A DNA stretch of 64,000 nucleotides from NCBI RefSeq assembly GCF_036850765.1, contig NC_089493.1, positions 124,998,239 through 125,062,238 of the forward strand, written 5' to 3'. The stretch is from Saccopteryx bilineata (Eukaryota > Chordata > Mammalia > Chiroptera > Emballonuridae). The notes under the pieces were generated by a model, which saw only the letters and a list, made by a program, of their open reading frames with translations, had not been told where the DNA came from and made no database searches. Below are positions 45,954-56,141 of this stretch, piece after piece. How positions within the stretch are numbered: the stretch's first letter is position 1; every line of letters begins with the position of its first letter. The position numbers were made by a program, and so were the translations under genes.

Positions 45954-46322
45954 GAAAATACAGGGGCCCTGGCTGGTGGCTAAGTGAATAGAGTGTCGGC
46001 CCAGCATATGGACATCTCGGGTTAGATCCCCAGTCAGGGCACAGAGGAGAAACGACCATCTGCTTCTCTCTCACTCCCTCTCTTTCTTCTTTCCCTCTTC
46101 CCCTTCCACTGCCAGTGGCTCAGTTGGTTTGAGTGTGGCCCCAGGCACTGAGGATGGCTTGGGTGGTCTGAGAGTGTCAGCTGCAGGCACTAAAGACAGC
46201 TCAGTACTTGAGTGCTGGCTCTAGATGGGGTTGCCCAATGGAACCTGGTCAAGGCACATGCAGGAATCTGCTTCACTATCTCCCTTCCCCTCACCCATTC
46301 CCCAAAAGAAAGAAAATACAGG
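45954..46322 (+). mobile_element. old Ves-like SINE with TSD
   Basis: The head at 45965 (GGCCCTGGCTGGTGGC, B-box-like GGGTTAGATCCCCAG) resembles other Ves-like heads, but the second half (CAGTGGCTCAGTTGGTTTGAG onward) looks like a second tRNA-like unit, so this may be an older dimeric form. GAAAATACAGG at 45954-45964 and 46312-46322 is the TSD. Confidence 0.8.
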
Positions 46323-46589
46323 TTACTCTGAGAGCAAGAGTATAATAGAAGAGTCTGGCTTGGTCTGAGAAGAGGTCAATGAAAGCAGAAGCTAATGCTA
46401 AAAGATTTGGGGGAGGGAGGCTGATCACTGTATAATCAATTTTTTAGTACATTTGCCACCACCCAATTAGGAATGGTAAGAGGGTAGAACTCACCTCTGT
46501 TCTTTCAAACCATCTCTCTTACTTTCTCTTTCTCTCTTTTTCTCTACACATGCACATAATCCATGATGAGTTAATGGAACAATCATAAA

Positions 46590-46740
46590 CTTTGGGGTCT
46601 CATATACCTGGGTTCAAATCTCATATTCTCAACTTACTATCTCTGACTTTGAATAAATTACTTACCTTTCTAATCCTCTGTGTCTTCCACCATAAAGTGG
46701 GGCAACAATGATGGCCTCTAGCGATAGTTTAGAATGTGGA
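46590..46740 (+). repeat. MIR SINE
   Basis: GGGTTCAAATCTCATATTC, CTGACTTTGAATAAATTACTTACC and CATAAAGTGGGGCAACAATGATG match MIR in order. Confidence 0.8.
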
Positions 46741-47129
46741 CTAAAATAACTCCTATCCCTTTCTGGCCTGTTGTAGACTCTCCGTAACCCTGGTCAGACC
46801 TCCACCTCCTGTATTAAACAGAGTTACAGCAGTTCCATTCTCCTGAGCCCACTGAGCCCCCAGCCTATAGTCTGAACTCACTGCTCCTGACACACGCATA
46901 GCCGCCTGCCTGAGAATAGGTAGCTGCGACCCACCTGGGAAGTGAAATTGACCAAATCAACCAAAATTAACTGCAGTTTACCATCAGATTCTTCTCTTCC
47001 AAGTTGCCAGCCTTCAACAGCCTGCAGAGTTTCAAAATAGTTACATGATACCCCTTCTGCCAGTACATTCGCTGTCTAGGTGGGAAGACCAATTCCCAGT
47101 GCTTCCTACCTCACTGTCTTCCCGGAATC
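46741..47129. other. unique sequence, no feature seen
   Basis: No repeat or exon is recognised. Confidence 0.35.
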
Positions 47130-47224
47130 TTCCTTGTATAATACACTTAAAAATAGGATCACATATGCAGGTTTAAACTTTCTTTCATCTAATTAAGCCA
47201 ATAGTGATTTGTGTCTTCAATTTT
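47130..47224 (-). mobile_element. left half of an old LINE-1 fragment
   Basis: AT-rich antisense L1-like sequence that continues at 56157 (GATAGCTGAGTGATATTTT) once the nested insertions are removed. It marks the pre-insertion locus. Confidence 0.5.
47210..47224. repeat. outer target-site copy L
   Basis: TGTGTCTTCAATTTT occurs here and at 56142-56156; 13 of its bases occur also at 55797-55809. It is followed directly by a T run, which is the antisense poly(A) of the LINE-1 3' end. Confidence 0.85.
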
Positions 47225-47655
47225 TTTTTTATACATAAATTTTTATTTTAATGGGGTGACATCAATAAATCAGGGTACATACATTCAAAGAAAACATTTC
47301 CAGGTTATCTTGTCATTTAGTTCTGTTGCATACCCATCACCTGAAGAGAGATCGTCCTCCGCCACCCTCCATCCAGTTCTCTCTGTACCCCTCCCCCTCC
47401 CCCTCTCCCTCCTTCCCTCCCCCCACCCCCCGTAACCACCACACTCCTGTCTATGCCTCTTAGTCTCACTTTTATGTCCCACCAATGTATGGAATCCTGC
47501 AGTTCCTGTTTTTTTCGGATTCACTTATTTCACCCCGCACAATGCTACCAAGACTCTACCATTCCGCTGTAAGTGATCCGATGTCATCATTTCTCCTAGC
47601 TGAATAGTATACCATGGTGTATATGTGCCCCATCTTCTTCATCCAGTCCTCTATT
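47225..47655 (-). mobile_element. LINE-1 3' end of a different subfamily
   Basis: T run, then ATGGGGTGACATCAATAAATCAGG, CATACATTCAAAGAAAACATTTCC, a C-rich tract (G-rich on the element strand) at 47385-47432, and the antisense end of ORF2 (CAATGTATGGAATCC, AGTATACCATGG). It covers about 430 bp and differs at many positions from the matching end of the LINE-1 at 49589, so it belongs to another subfamily or age class. It supplies the only poly(A) of the composite element. Confidence 0.85.
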
Positions 47656-48901
47656 TTTTTTACAGTGATTAAAAGCCTTTAAGCAAACTCTTGGCCAATA
47701 CAGCAAGAATCCATAAAAGAGTAGTGTCCTTAACATGTTCACCAAGTCCAAGTTGGCCCCATCACCATGCCAAATCCCTGAAAAATGCAACCCAACCACA
47801 GTTCAGTCTGTGAGGAGCTGTCACAGGGAGCAGGAGTCCAGGAAAGTTCCCCACAGGAAAAGTCCGCATGGCACTGGAATTGTTGTCACCATTCTATACT
47901 TTGCAGCTCATGTCCAAGTCCCAATGACCGCTGCTTCTAGCTGGTAATGATTCAGGTAGACTGGAAAAAGCCATTTGCAGCATGTGTGTATATGGAGCTT
48001 CTGTTCTCCTCTGCCTGGAGAGTTGAGACCAGGTTGCTTTTCCCTGGAGCTCTGTGACTGTGGCATGGTAAAGAGAACCTTGGGATACACTAAGCTGGGT
48101 GGCAAAGGTAAACTCATAATACAAGTTGGCAAAAGGAGGAAAGAGAGCTCTAAATTAGGAGTAGGTCCCAGCCTGAAATATGAGTGGGGCATTGAGGTAG
48201 AAGGGATAAAGGAAACACTATATATTAAGCAAAGCAGCAGAAAATAGGACTATCAATACCCACAACAGAGATCTTTGAGGGAAGAATAAAAAACCTGACT
48301 ATTCAGGCAAGACATAGTTAAGTGGCCCTTGTGCAAATGAGATCAGTTTACCTGCTTCTTGGAAGAAATACCCTAGGCTCGTCCACAGTGTCGTAGATGG
48401 GGCCGATGGCCCTGGGCACCTTCAGCCTTCAGTGGCAAACCCCACCATTCTGAGCAAGGTTAGGTCATAGGTGGCTGGAGCAGGGCTGGAAGAGACTGAA
48501 CCCTCCCTTAGAGGAGCGAGGGGGAAGCCCACCTTCCAGTGTCCCTGTTTCCTCACAGCAGAGGCATGTAAGACTGGCAGGCTTTAGCTCAATGACCTTC
48601 CTTTCCACTATTGAAGCAGGATCCAGATGGCATCCTATGAGACCCCTTTGGGAAGTTGGAGTCTTTAAGGGTGTATCCTAAAAGCTGGTAGTTCCCCTGA
48701 TCTCTATTGGGCTTTTTCTGCCTCTAGGTATCTTAAAAGCCATTTTCAGAAGATCTCGCTGAGGGGTTTGAGGATCCCCATTGGCCTATATAAATCTTTT
48801 CCATATATCTGGAACTATTTGGAAAAAGACAAAACAGTGTTATTAGCTAGATCTAATAAAGAAGGTAGTAGTTTGCAGGCGAAAAAGATTTGGTGTCTCC
48901 T

Positions 48902-48914
48902 GTTCATCAGCATT
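48902..48914. repeat. 13-bp word repeated at 49469-49481
   Basis: GTTCATCAGCATT occurs here and 567 bases downstream, bracketing the Ves-like SINE and extra sequence on both sides. It may be the TSD of that inner insertion, in which case the ERV-like sequence continues across it. Confidence 0.55.
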
Positions 48915-48957
48915 CAAAAGAAATGTAAATTTTTTTTTTTTTAAGTAAAAAGCATGA

Positions 48958-49345
48958 TATGGTAGACCTGTCAGAGTCATTGGCCTGGTGTGCAGGATTC
49001 CAGGTTCAATTCCCGGCCAGAGCATACAGGAGAAGCGCCCATCTACCTCTCCACCCCTCCCCCTATCCTTCTTCTTCGTCTCTCTCCTCCCGCTCGCAGC
49101 CAAGGCTCCACCGGAGCAAAACCACCCCGGGCACTAAGGATGGCCCCATGGCCTCCGCCCCAGTCGCTAGAATGGCTCCGGTTGTAACAGAGCAACACCC
49201 CAGATGGGCAGAGCATTCCCCCCTGGTAGGCATGCCAGGTGGGTCCCAGTCAGGCGCATGCAGGAGTCTGTCTGACTGCCTCCCCATCTCCATCCTCAGA
49301 AAAATTAAAAAATAAAAAAATAAAAGAAAAAATACTAAAAAAAGG
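48958..49345 (+). mobile_element. Ves-like SINE (5' part degraded)
   Basis: B-box-like GGTTCAATTCCCGG, GAGAAGCGCCCATCTACC, the body AGCCAAGGCTCCACCGGAGC and the end GCAGGAGTCTGTCTGACTGC, then an A-rich tail with (AAAAT)-like units and a G run. The first bases of the head are missing or mutated. Confidence 0.88.
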
Positions 49346-49674
49346 GGGGGGGGCATTCCCTTGTGCTAAAGCTCCAGGGAGCATGGAGTGAGCTTGAGTA
49401 TGTCCTATGCAACATGGAGCTCTATGTTGACATATAAGTCTTTGAAGAGGGAGGTACTGCTGAAATAGTTCATCAGCATTTGTCCCTAAGACAGCAGTCT
49501 TTATAGTGGGAACACTATATGTAAATATTTGCTGTCTGTCTATAGATTAAGGGGGGAATATGGCAAATGCTAAAAAGCCATGATCTTTGTGCCCCTCCCC
49601 TCCCCCAACCCCCTCCCTCTCCTCCACCCACCCTGTAACCCCAACACTGTTGTTCATGTCTCTGAGTCTCATCT

Positions 49675-50661
49675 TTATGTACCCCCTATGTATGGAATCA
49701 TATAGTTCTTAGTTTTTTCTGATTTACTTCTTTCACTCAGTATAATGTTATCAAGGCCCATCCATGTTGTTGTAAAAGATCCTATGTCATCATTTCTTAT
49801 GGCTGAGTAGTATTCCATAGTATATATATACCAAAGCTTTTTAATGCACTCATCCTCTGATGGATACTTGGGCTGTTTCCAAATCTTTGCTATTGTGAAC
49901 AATGCTGCCATAAACATGGGGGTGCATTTCTTCTTTTCAAACAGTGCTATGGTGTTCTTGGGGTATATTCCTAAAAGTGGTATAGCTGGGTCAAAAGGCA
50001 GTTCGATTTTTAATTTCTTGAGGAATCTCCATACTGTTTTCCACAGTGGCTGCACCAGTCTGCATTCCCACCAGCAGTGCAGGAGGGTTCCCTTTGCTCC
50101 ACATCCTCGCCAGCACTTATTCTGTGTTGTTTTATTGATGAGCGCCATTCTGACTGGTGTGAGATGATATCTCACTGTGGTTTTAATTTGCATTTCTCTA
50201 ATCATTAGTGATGTTGAACATTTTTTCATATGCCTTTTGGCCATCTGTGTGTCCTCTTTGGAGAAGTGTCTATTCATTTCTTTTGCCCATTTTTGGATTG
50301 GATTGTTTGTCTTCCTGGTATTAAGTTTTACAAGTTCTTTATAAATTTTGGTTGTTAACCCCTTATCAGACGCTATGTCAAATATATTCTCCCATTGTGT
50401 AGTTTGTCTTTGTATTCTGTTCTTATTGTCTTTAGATGTGCAGAAGCTTTTTAGTTTGATAAAGTCCCATTTGTTTATCCTGTCTTTTATTTCACTTGCC
50501 TGTGGAGACAAATCAGCAAATATATTGCTGCGAGAGATGTCAGAGAGCTTACTGCCTATGTTTTTTTCTAAGATGCTTATGGTTTCACGGCTTACATTCA
50601 AATCTTTTATCCATTTTGACTTTATTTTTGTGAGTGGTGTAAGTTGGTGGTCTAGTTTCAT
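49675..50661 (-). pseudogene. LINE-1 ORF2, C-terminal third (copy 2)
   Basis: 328 codons run through the region after the reverse transcriptase to the natural end of ORF2 ([10 protein letters not shown], stop). The motif [18 protein letters not shown] is the conserved C-x3-C-x7-H-x4-C. The frame continues upstream past 50661, but a TGA there replaces the cysteine codon expected before KKMKLDHQ in copy 1, so the break is a nonsense change and not a shift. Confidence 0.95.
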
Positions 50662-50862
50662 TTTTTTTCAGGTAGCTGTCCAATTTTCCCAACACCATTT
50701 GTTGAAGAGGCTGTCTTTACTACATTGTATTGTCTTACCTCCTTTGTCAAATATCAGTTGTCCATGGAGCTGTGGGTTTATTTCTGGGTTCTCTGTTCTG
50801 TTCCATTGATCTATGTGCCTGTTCCTATGCCAGTACCAGGCTGTTTTGAGTACAATGACCTT

Positions 50863-52209
50863 TTAATATAACTTGATATCTGGAAGTGTGATACCTCCCG
50901 CTTTTTTCTTCCTTTTCAAGATTGCTGAGGCTATTGTTCTCTTTTGGTTCCATATAAATTTTTGGAATATGTGTTCTATGTCTTTGAAGTAAGTCATTGG
51001 TATTTTAATCGGTATTGCATTGAATTTATAAATTGCTTTGGGTAATATAGACATTTTAATAATGTTTATTCTTCCTAACCATGAGCACAGTATATGCCTC
51101 CACTTATTCGTATCTTCCCTGATTTTTTTTATCAATGTTTTATAATTTTCTGAGTACAAGTCTTTAATCTCCTTGGTTAGATTTATTCCTAGGTACTTTA
51201 TTTTTTTGGTTGCAATGGTAAAGGGGATTGATTCCTTGATTTCTCTTTCTGACAGTTCATTATTAGTGTATAAACATGCCTCTGATTTCTGAGTATTGAT
51301 TTTATATCCTGCCACCTTGCCGAATTCATTAATCAGGTCTAGTAGTTTTTTGACTGAGACTTTACGGTTTTTTATATACAATATCATGTCATCTGCAAAT
51401 AATGATAGTTTTACTTCTTCTTTTCCAATTTGGATGCCTTTTATTTCTTTTTCATGTCTGATTGCTGTGGCTAGGACTTCTAGAACTATGTTGAATAAGA
51501 GTGGTGAAAGGGGGATCCCCTGCCTTGTTTCTGATCTTAAGGGGTTTGCTTTTAATTTTTGCCCATTGAGTATGATGTTGGCTGTGGGTTTGTCATAGAT
51601 GGCCTTTATCATGTTGAGGTATGTTCCCTGTATTCCCACTTTGCTGAGAGTTTTGATCATGAATGGGTGCTGGACTTTATCAAATGCTTTTTCTGCATCT
51701 ATTGAAATTATTATGTGGTTTTTCTCCTTCCTTTTGTTTATGTGCTGAATCACATTGATTGATTTGTGAATATTGTACCAGCCTTGCCTCCCAAGAATAA
51801 ATCCTACTTGATCATGGTGTATGATTTCCATATATTGTTGGATCCGATTTGCTAATATTTTGTTGAGGATTTTTGCATCTAAGTTCATCAGGGATATTGG
51901 CCTATAATTTTCTTTTTTTGTGTTGTCTTTGCCTGGTTTTGGAATCAGAATTATACTCGCCTCATAAAAGGAGTTTGGAAGTCTTCCTTCCTCTTGAATT
52001 TTTTGAAATAGCTTGAGAAGGATAGGAGTTAGTTCTTCTTTGAATATTTGGTAGAATTCACTTGTGAAGACATCAGGCCCAGGACTTTTCTTTTTTGGGA
52101 GTTTTTTGATAGCTGTTTCAATCTCATTTGTTGTAATTGGTCTGTTTAGGTTTTCTGATTCTTCCAGATTGATTTTTGGAAGATTATATGATTCAAGGAA
52201 TTTGTACAT
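50863..52209 (-). pseudogene. LINE-1 ORF2, reverse transcriptase (copy 2)
   Basis: A 448-codon open stretch holds the whole reverse-transcriptase core: [71 protein letters not shown] and the catalytic [10 protein letters not shown]. It ends in a TAA that replaces a tyrosine codon of the KLYYKAVV segment, and downstream sequence stays in the same frame. Upstream, one-base T-run expansions near 52255 and 52340 shift the frame. Confidence 0.95.
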
Positions 52210-52607
52210 TTCATCTAGGTTGTCTAGTTTTTTGGCGTACAGTTCTTCATAATATTTTTTTTACAATATTTTGTATTTCTGTTGTGTCAGTTGTTATTTC
52301 TCCACTCTTGTTTCTAATTTTATTTATTTGAGTCCTCTCTCTTTTTTTTCTTGGTGAGTCTCATTAAAGGTTCATCGATCTTGTTTACCTTTTCAAAGAA
52401 CCAGCTCCTGGTTTCATTGATCCTCTGTATTGTTTCTTTAGCCTCTATGTCATTTATTTCTGCTCTGATCTTTATTATTTCCTTCCTTCTACTAGCTCTG
52501 GGCTTTACTTGCTGTTCTTTTTCTAGTTCTTTTAGATGCAGAGTTAAGTTGTTTATTTGAGCTTTTTCTAGCTTCTTGAGGTATGCCTGTAATGCTATAA
52601 AAAAGCT

Positions 52608-54359
52608 TTACAGGGCTGCTTTTGCTGTGTCCCATAAATTTTGAGTTGATGTATGCTCATTATCATTTGTTTCTAGGAATTTTTTAATCTCTTCTTTGAT
52701 CTCAATGTTAACCCATTCATTGTTTAATAATGTGCTATTTAGTTTCCAAGTGTTTGAATGTTTTTCAATTTTTCTATTGTGGTTGATTTCTAGTTTAATG
52801 CCATTGTGATCAGAGAAAGTGCTCGATATGATTTCAGTCTTCTTAAATTTGTTGAGAGCACTTTTGTGCCCTAACATGTGGTCTATTCTAAAGAATGTAC
52901 CATGAGTGCTTGAAAAGAATGTATATTCTGCTGTTTTAGGGTGAAAGGTTCTGAAGATATCTATTAGATCAAGTTGATCTAATATGTCCTTTAAGTCTGC
53001 TGTTTCTTTGTTAATTTTCTTTCTTGAGGATCTATCTAATGATGTTAATGGGGTATTGAAATCCCCTACTATTATAGTATTGCTGTTGATCTCGCCCTTT
53101 AAGTCCATCAAAGTCTGCTTTATATATTTAGGTGCTCTTATATTAGGTGCGTAGATATTTATAATGGTTATATCTTCCTTTTGGATTGCTCCCTTTATCA
53201 TTATGTAGTGACCTTCTTTATCTCTAACTATGGTCTTTGTTTTAAAGTCCATTTTGTCTGATATAAGTATTGCTACCCCAGCTTTTTTTTCATTTCCATT
53301 TGTGTGAAATATTTTTTTCCATCCTTTTATCTTCAGTCTGTGTGCATCTTTTGATTTAAGTTGTGTCTCTTGTAGACAGCATATGTATGGGTCCTGTTTT
53401 CTTATCCACGCAGCTACCCTATGTCTCTTGATTGGATCATTCAATCCATTAACATTTAAGGTTATTACTGATATGTAATTGTTTATTGCCATTTTTTTTT
53501 CTTTAAAACTGTATTTCTCTTTTGCTATATTCTTTTTTTCCTTTGATCTGTTTACAACAGGTCCCTTAGCATTTCTTGCAGCCTTGGTTTGGTTGCAGTG
53601 AAATCCTTGAGGGTTTTTTTTGTCTGTAAAGCTTTTAATTTCTCCTTCAATTTTAAATGATAGCCTTGCTGGATAAAGTAGTCTTGGTTGTAGGTTCTTG
53701 TTCTGCATTACTTTGAATATTTCTTGCCATTCCCTTCTGGCCTCAAGTGTTTCTGTTGAGAAGTCAGAAGTCATCCTTATGGGGGCTCCTTTGTAGGTGA
53801 TAGTTTTTTTTTCTCTAGCAGCTTTTAATATTTTCTCTTTATCATTTAGCTTTGGCATTTTAATTATGATGTGTCTTGGTGTTGGTTTCTTTGGGTTTCT
53901 CCTTAATGGAGTTCTCTGTGCTTCCTGAACATGTGGAATGTTTTCCTGCCTTAATTGGGGGAAGTTTTCCGCTATAATATGTTTGAACAAAGTCTCTATC
54001 CCTTGTTCTTTCTCTTCTTCTTCAGGAACCCCTATGATGCAGATGTTATTTCTCTTCATGTTTTCACAGAGCTCTCTTAGAGTTTCCTCAGACTTTTTGA
54101 GTCTCTGTTCTTTTTTCTGCTCTGCTTCTGTGCCTTTATTTATTGTGTCCTCTAACTCACTGATTCGATTCTCTGCTTCATCCATCCTGCTTTTAATTCC
54201 TTCCATTGTATTCTTTATTTCAGATATTGTATTTGTCATTTCTGACTGATTCTTTTTTATTATTTCAATATCCTTTTTTATATTTGTTATCTCTTTATTT
54301 AGGTTTTCGTAATGGCCATCTATGGTTGTTCTAATATCTTTGAGCATCCTAACAATCAT
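52608..54359 (-). pseudogene. in-frame LINE-1 ORF1-ORF2 fusion (copy 2)
   Basis: One 583-codon frame joins two proteins that are normally separate. Residues 1 to about 246 are ORF1p from the coiled coil through RRM (NNICIIGVPEEEE) to the C-terminal domain. About 43 residues follow from shifted ORF1 end and inter-ORF spacer, and from residue 290 (Met codon at 53492) comes the ORF2 endonuclease (LNVNGLN, LQETQ, VGDFNTPL, SDHNG). The cause is one extra base in the T8 run on the plus strand at 53614-53621. LQETQ replaces LQETH. The frame ends at a TAA in the ALRGK region. The normal ORF1 start is absent: the frame is open upstream to a TGA without ATG. Confidence 0.92.
53614..53621 (-). other. 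homopolymer slip that fuses ORF1 to ORF2
   Basis: Eight As on the element strand sit where seven would keep ORF1 in its own frame to its stop, judged against copy 1. This removes the ORF1 stop and opens the spacer into ORF2. Confidence 0.8.
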
Positions 54360-54459
54360 TATTTTAAACTCTGCATCTGGTAATTTGGTTATATCTGTTT
54401 CACTTAGATCCTTTTCTGGGGATTTCTCTTGGTTTATTTGTGTTGTATTTCTCTGCCTC

Positions 54460-55796
54460 TGCTTTTTCTCTTCACGGGAGTGGCTGTGATCACGTGCTCA
54501 GGTGCACAAGGGTTGGTGGTCTTGGCCTTTGCCCCGCCCCTGTGTGTGACGTTATGCTCGGTCCTGAGGGCACTGGCGAGCACCTTTGCTCAGCTGCGGG
54601 TCTTCGCTTGTTTCCAAGCTTTCACCCTGCCCTTGCAGGAGTAACCCACTCAAGGAACAGTTGCTAGCCTTGGCTCTACCGCCGGGCAGGGCTGTGTGCC
54701 CAAGCTCAGCTTCGTAGCGAAACTCTGCCTCTTCTGGGCTTTTGGCTCCACCCCCGCGGGAGGAGCCAGCTACCAAGTCAGACTGCAAGCCTGGGTTGCA
54801 CAGGCAGGGCAGGGCTGTGCTCCTCTGCCCTTGCTCCGGGGCTGGCCTCCACCCTTTCTGTGGTTCTTGCCCTTCTCCCGGAGGCTGGATTACAGGCTGC
54901 TGGCAGCTGTGCTTGACCGCTTTTGCACGCCCCCTTCTCCCCAGCCGGGCAAGATTGAGCTCACAACTGAGCCCACTGATGGCCAGCCGGCTTCCGCCTC
55001 TGCCAGCAGAACCGCGCTTTTGTCTCCCGCTGCCGCTCGCTCTCCGGTGCCCCCTCAGCCGCGTGGGTGGGGGTGTTGTAGCTCGGACCCTAAGACTCAC
55101 TACCCTAGACCCGAAAGCTCCCTCCTTCTATGCGACTCTGCTCTGAATGCTGTGGGGGAGCTTGTTTTGGTTGCTCTCCTGCTTCCCTTTGCTGGTATTG
55201 CTGTTTCCGGGGGGAAATATTCACTTCAGCTTTGGGGAGTGACTCGTCCCAGGGGTTAGGGTGGCTATCTCCCAAAATGTTTCTCCCTATGCCTCCTAGA
55301 TTACATTCTCTTCCTGTTACTGTGGTCCTCTCCCCTCTCTCCACCCGTCCCCAGGAGCCCCAGGTGATTGTTTTTGAGAGAGATGTTCTGCACGGTCCCT
55401 TTAAGAAGGATCCTGGGTCTGAGAAATCAGACTCTCTCACAAACAGTATCCTGACTTGTTTCCAGCTAAATACTGTCCTTACGCCTCTTCTGGGCTCTGG
55501 GGCTGCAGGCTGGGGCTTTGTTCCTGGGGCTCAGGACCCTTTCCCCTCTGCTAAACTCACTTCCCACCACGCGAGTCTCTCTCTGCTGCCGTTCGCTCCA
55601 AGGAGCTGGGCAACCCTCTCTGCGTTTCTGCGTTTTCGCTTTTCCTACCAGTCTCGGTGTGGCTTCTTCAGTGTTCCTTGGTTGAAGAGTCCTCTTAGTT
55701 TAGTCCAAAGTTCATAAAATTAGTCTGTAATCTACTTTGGTTCTGGGAGGTAGATGCTGGTACGTCCGCCTACTCCAACGCCATCTTGTCTCTCCC
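54460..55796 (-). promoter_or_regulatory. LINE-1 5' UTR, GC-rich (copy 2)
   Basis: This 1.3-kb leader is CpG-richer than its surroundings. The first bases carry ACAAGATGGCG, a YY1-type word, then GAGTAGGCGGACG, as in copy 1; little else is shared. Long antisense open frames (187 codons at 54696-55259 and 195 codons at 55130-55717, plus strand) lie inside. They may be chance in GC-rich DNA, although primate LINE-1s do encode an antisense ORF0 in the same place. Confidence 0.75.
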
Positions 55797-55809
55797 TGTC
55801 TTCAATTTT
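55797..55809. repeat. target-site copy M (between LINE-1 and SINE)
   Basis: TGTCTTCAATTTT; serves as right TSD of the LINE-1-derived unit and left TSD of the Rhin-1 SINE. Confidence 0.85.
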
Positions 55810-56141
55810 TTTTTTTTCTTTACAGGGACAGAGAGAGAGTCAGAGAGAGGGACAGATAGGGACAGACAGACAGGAACAGAGAGAGATGAGAAGCATCAAT
55901 CATCAGTTTTTTGTCGCGACACCTTAGTTGTTCATTGACTGCTTTCTCATATGTGCCTTGACTGCGGGCCTTCAGCAGACCAAGTAATCCCTTGCTCAAG
56001 CCAGAGACCTTGGGTCCAAGCTGGTGAGCTTTGCTCAAACCAGATGAGCCTGCGCTCAAGTTGGTGACCTCAGGGCCTTGAACCTGGGTCCTCCGCATCC
56101 CAGTTCGATGCTCTATCCACTGCACCACCACCTGATCAGGC
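55810..56141 (-). mobile_element. Rhin-1 type SINE
   Basis: Minus-strand element starting CCTGATCAGGTGGTGGTGCAGTGGATAGAGC at the right, with GAGGACCCAGGTTCAAGG, GAAAGCAGTCAATGAACAACTAAGG and a CTCTCTCTGTCCC tail followed by the antisense A run at 55806-55817. TSD copies M and R flank it. Confidence 0.92.

Larger units (their letters stand above)
47656..49588 (-). pseudogene. DNA between LINE-1 parts: ERV gag-pro remnant
   Basis: Read on the minus strand, the part at about 48930-48340 resembles the end of gag and the gag-pro junction of a gammaretrovirus-like endogenous retrovirus. At 48544-48530 the codons give GHWKV, as in a nucleocapsid zinc knuckle whose flanking cysteines are partly lost, and at 48421-48399 the codons give RCPGPSAP, a pattern typical of that junction. 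Stops and shifts interrupt all frames, so nothing functional remains. From about 48340 to 47656 the identity is unclear (possibly pro and other retroviral or host sequence). The Ves-like SINE at 48958-49345 lies inside. The remnant has the same orientation as the surrounding LINE-1 parts. An old L2/MIR origin seems unlikely. Confidence 0.5.
49589..55796 (-). mobile_element. LINE-1, copy 2: full 5' end, truncated 3' UTR
   Basis: On the minus strand: 5' UTR (55796 to about 54460), ORF1, ORF2 and a 3' UTR that stops right after its G-rich tract at 49591-49640, losing the last 130 bases or so and the poly(A). The 5' end (GGGAGAGACAAGATGGCG) abuts a target-site copy at 55797, so the 5' end is a true insertion boundary. 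ORF1 and ORF2 differ from copy 1 at many positions and the 5' UTR looks unrelated, so the copies belong to different subfamilies. ORF2 is multiply broken. Confidence 0.93.

Noticed and set aside
47596..47799. 67-codon minus frame crossing the LINE-1 junction
   Set aside because: Its second half is ORF2-end DNA in a wrong frame and the first half is unidentified; a chance frame across a chimeric junction is the simplest reading.
47225..49588. The whole block as a simple second LINE-1 insertion with ordinary 3' end
   Set aside because: About 300 bp of LINE-1 end is represented twice (47400-47655 and 49589-49860) in clearly different versions, so a single ordinary element cannot explain it.
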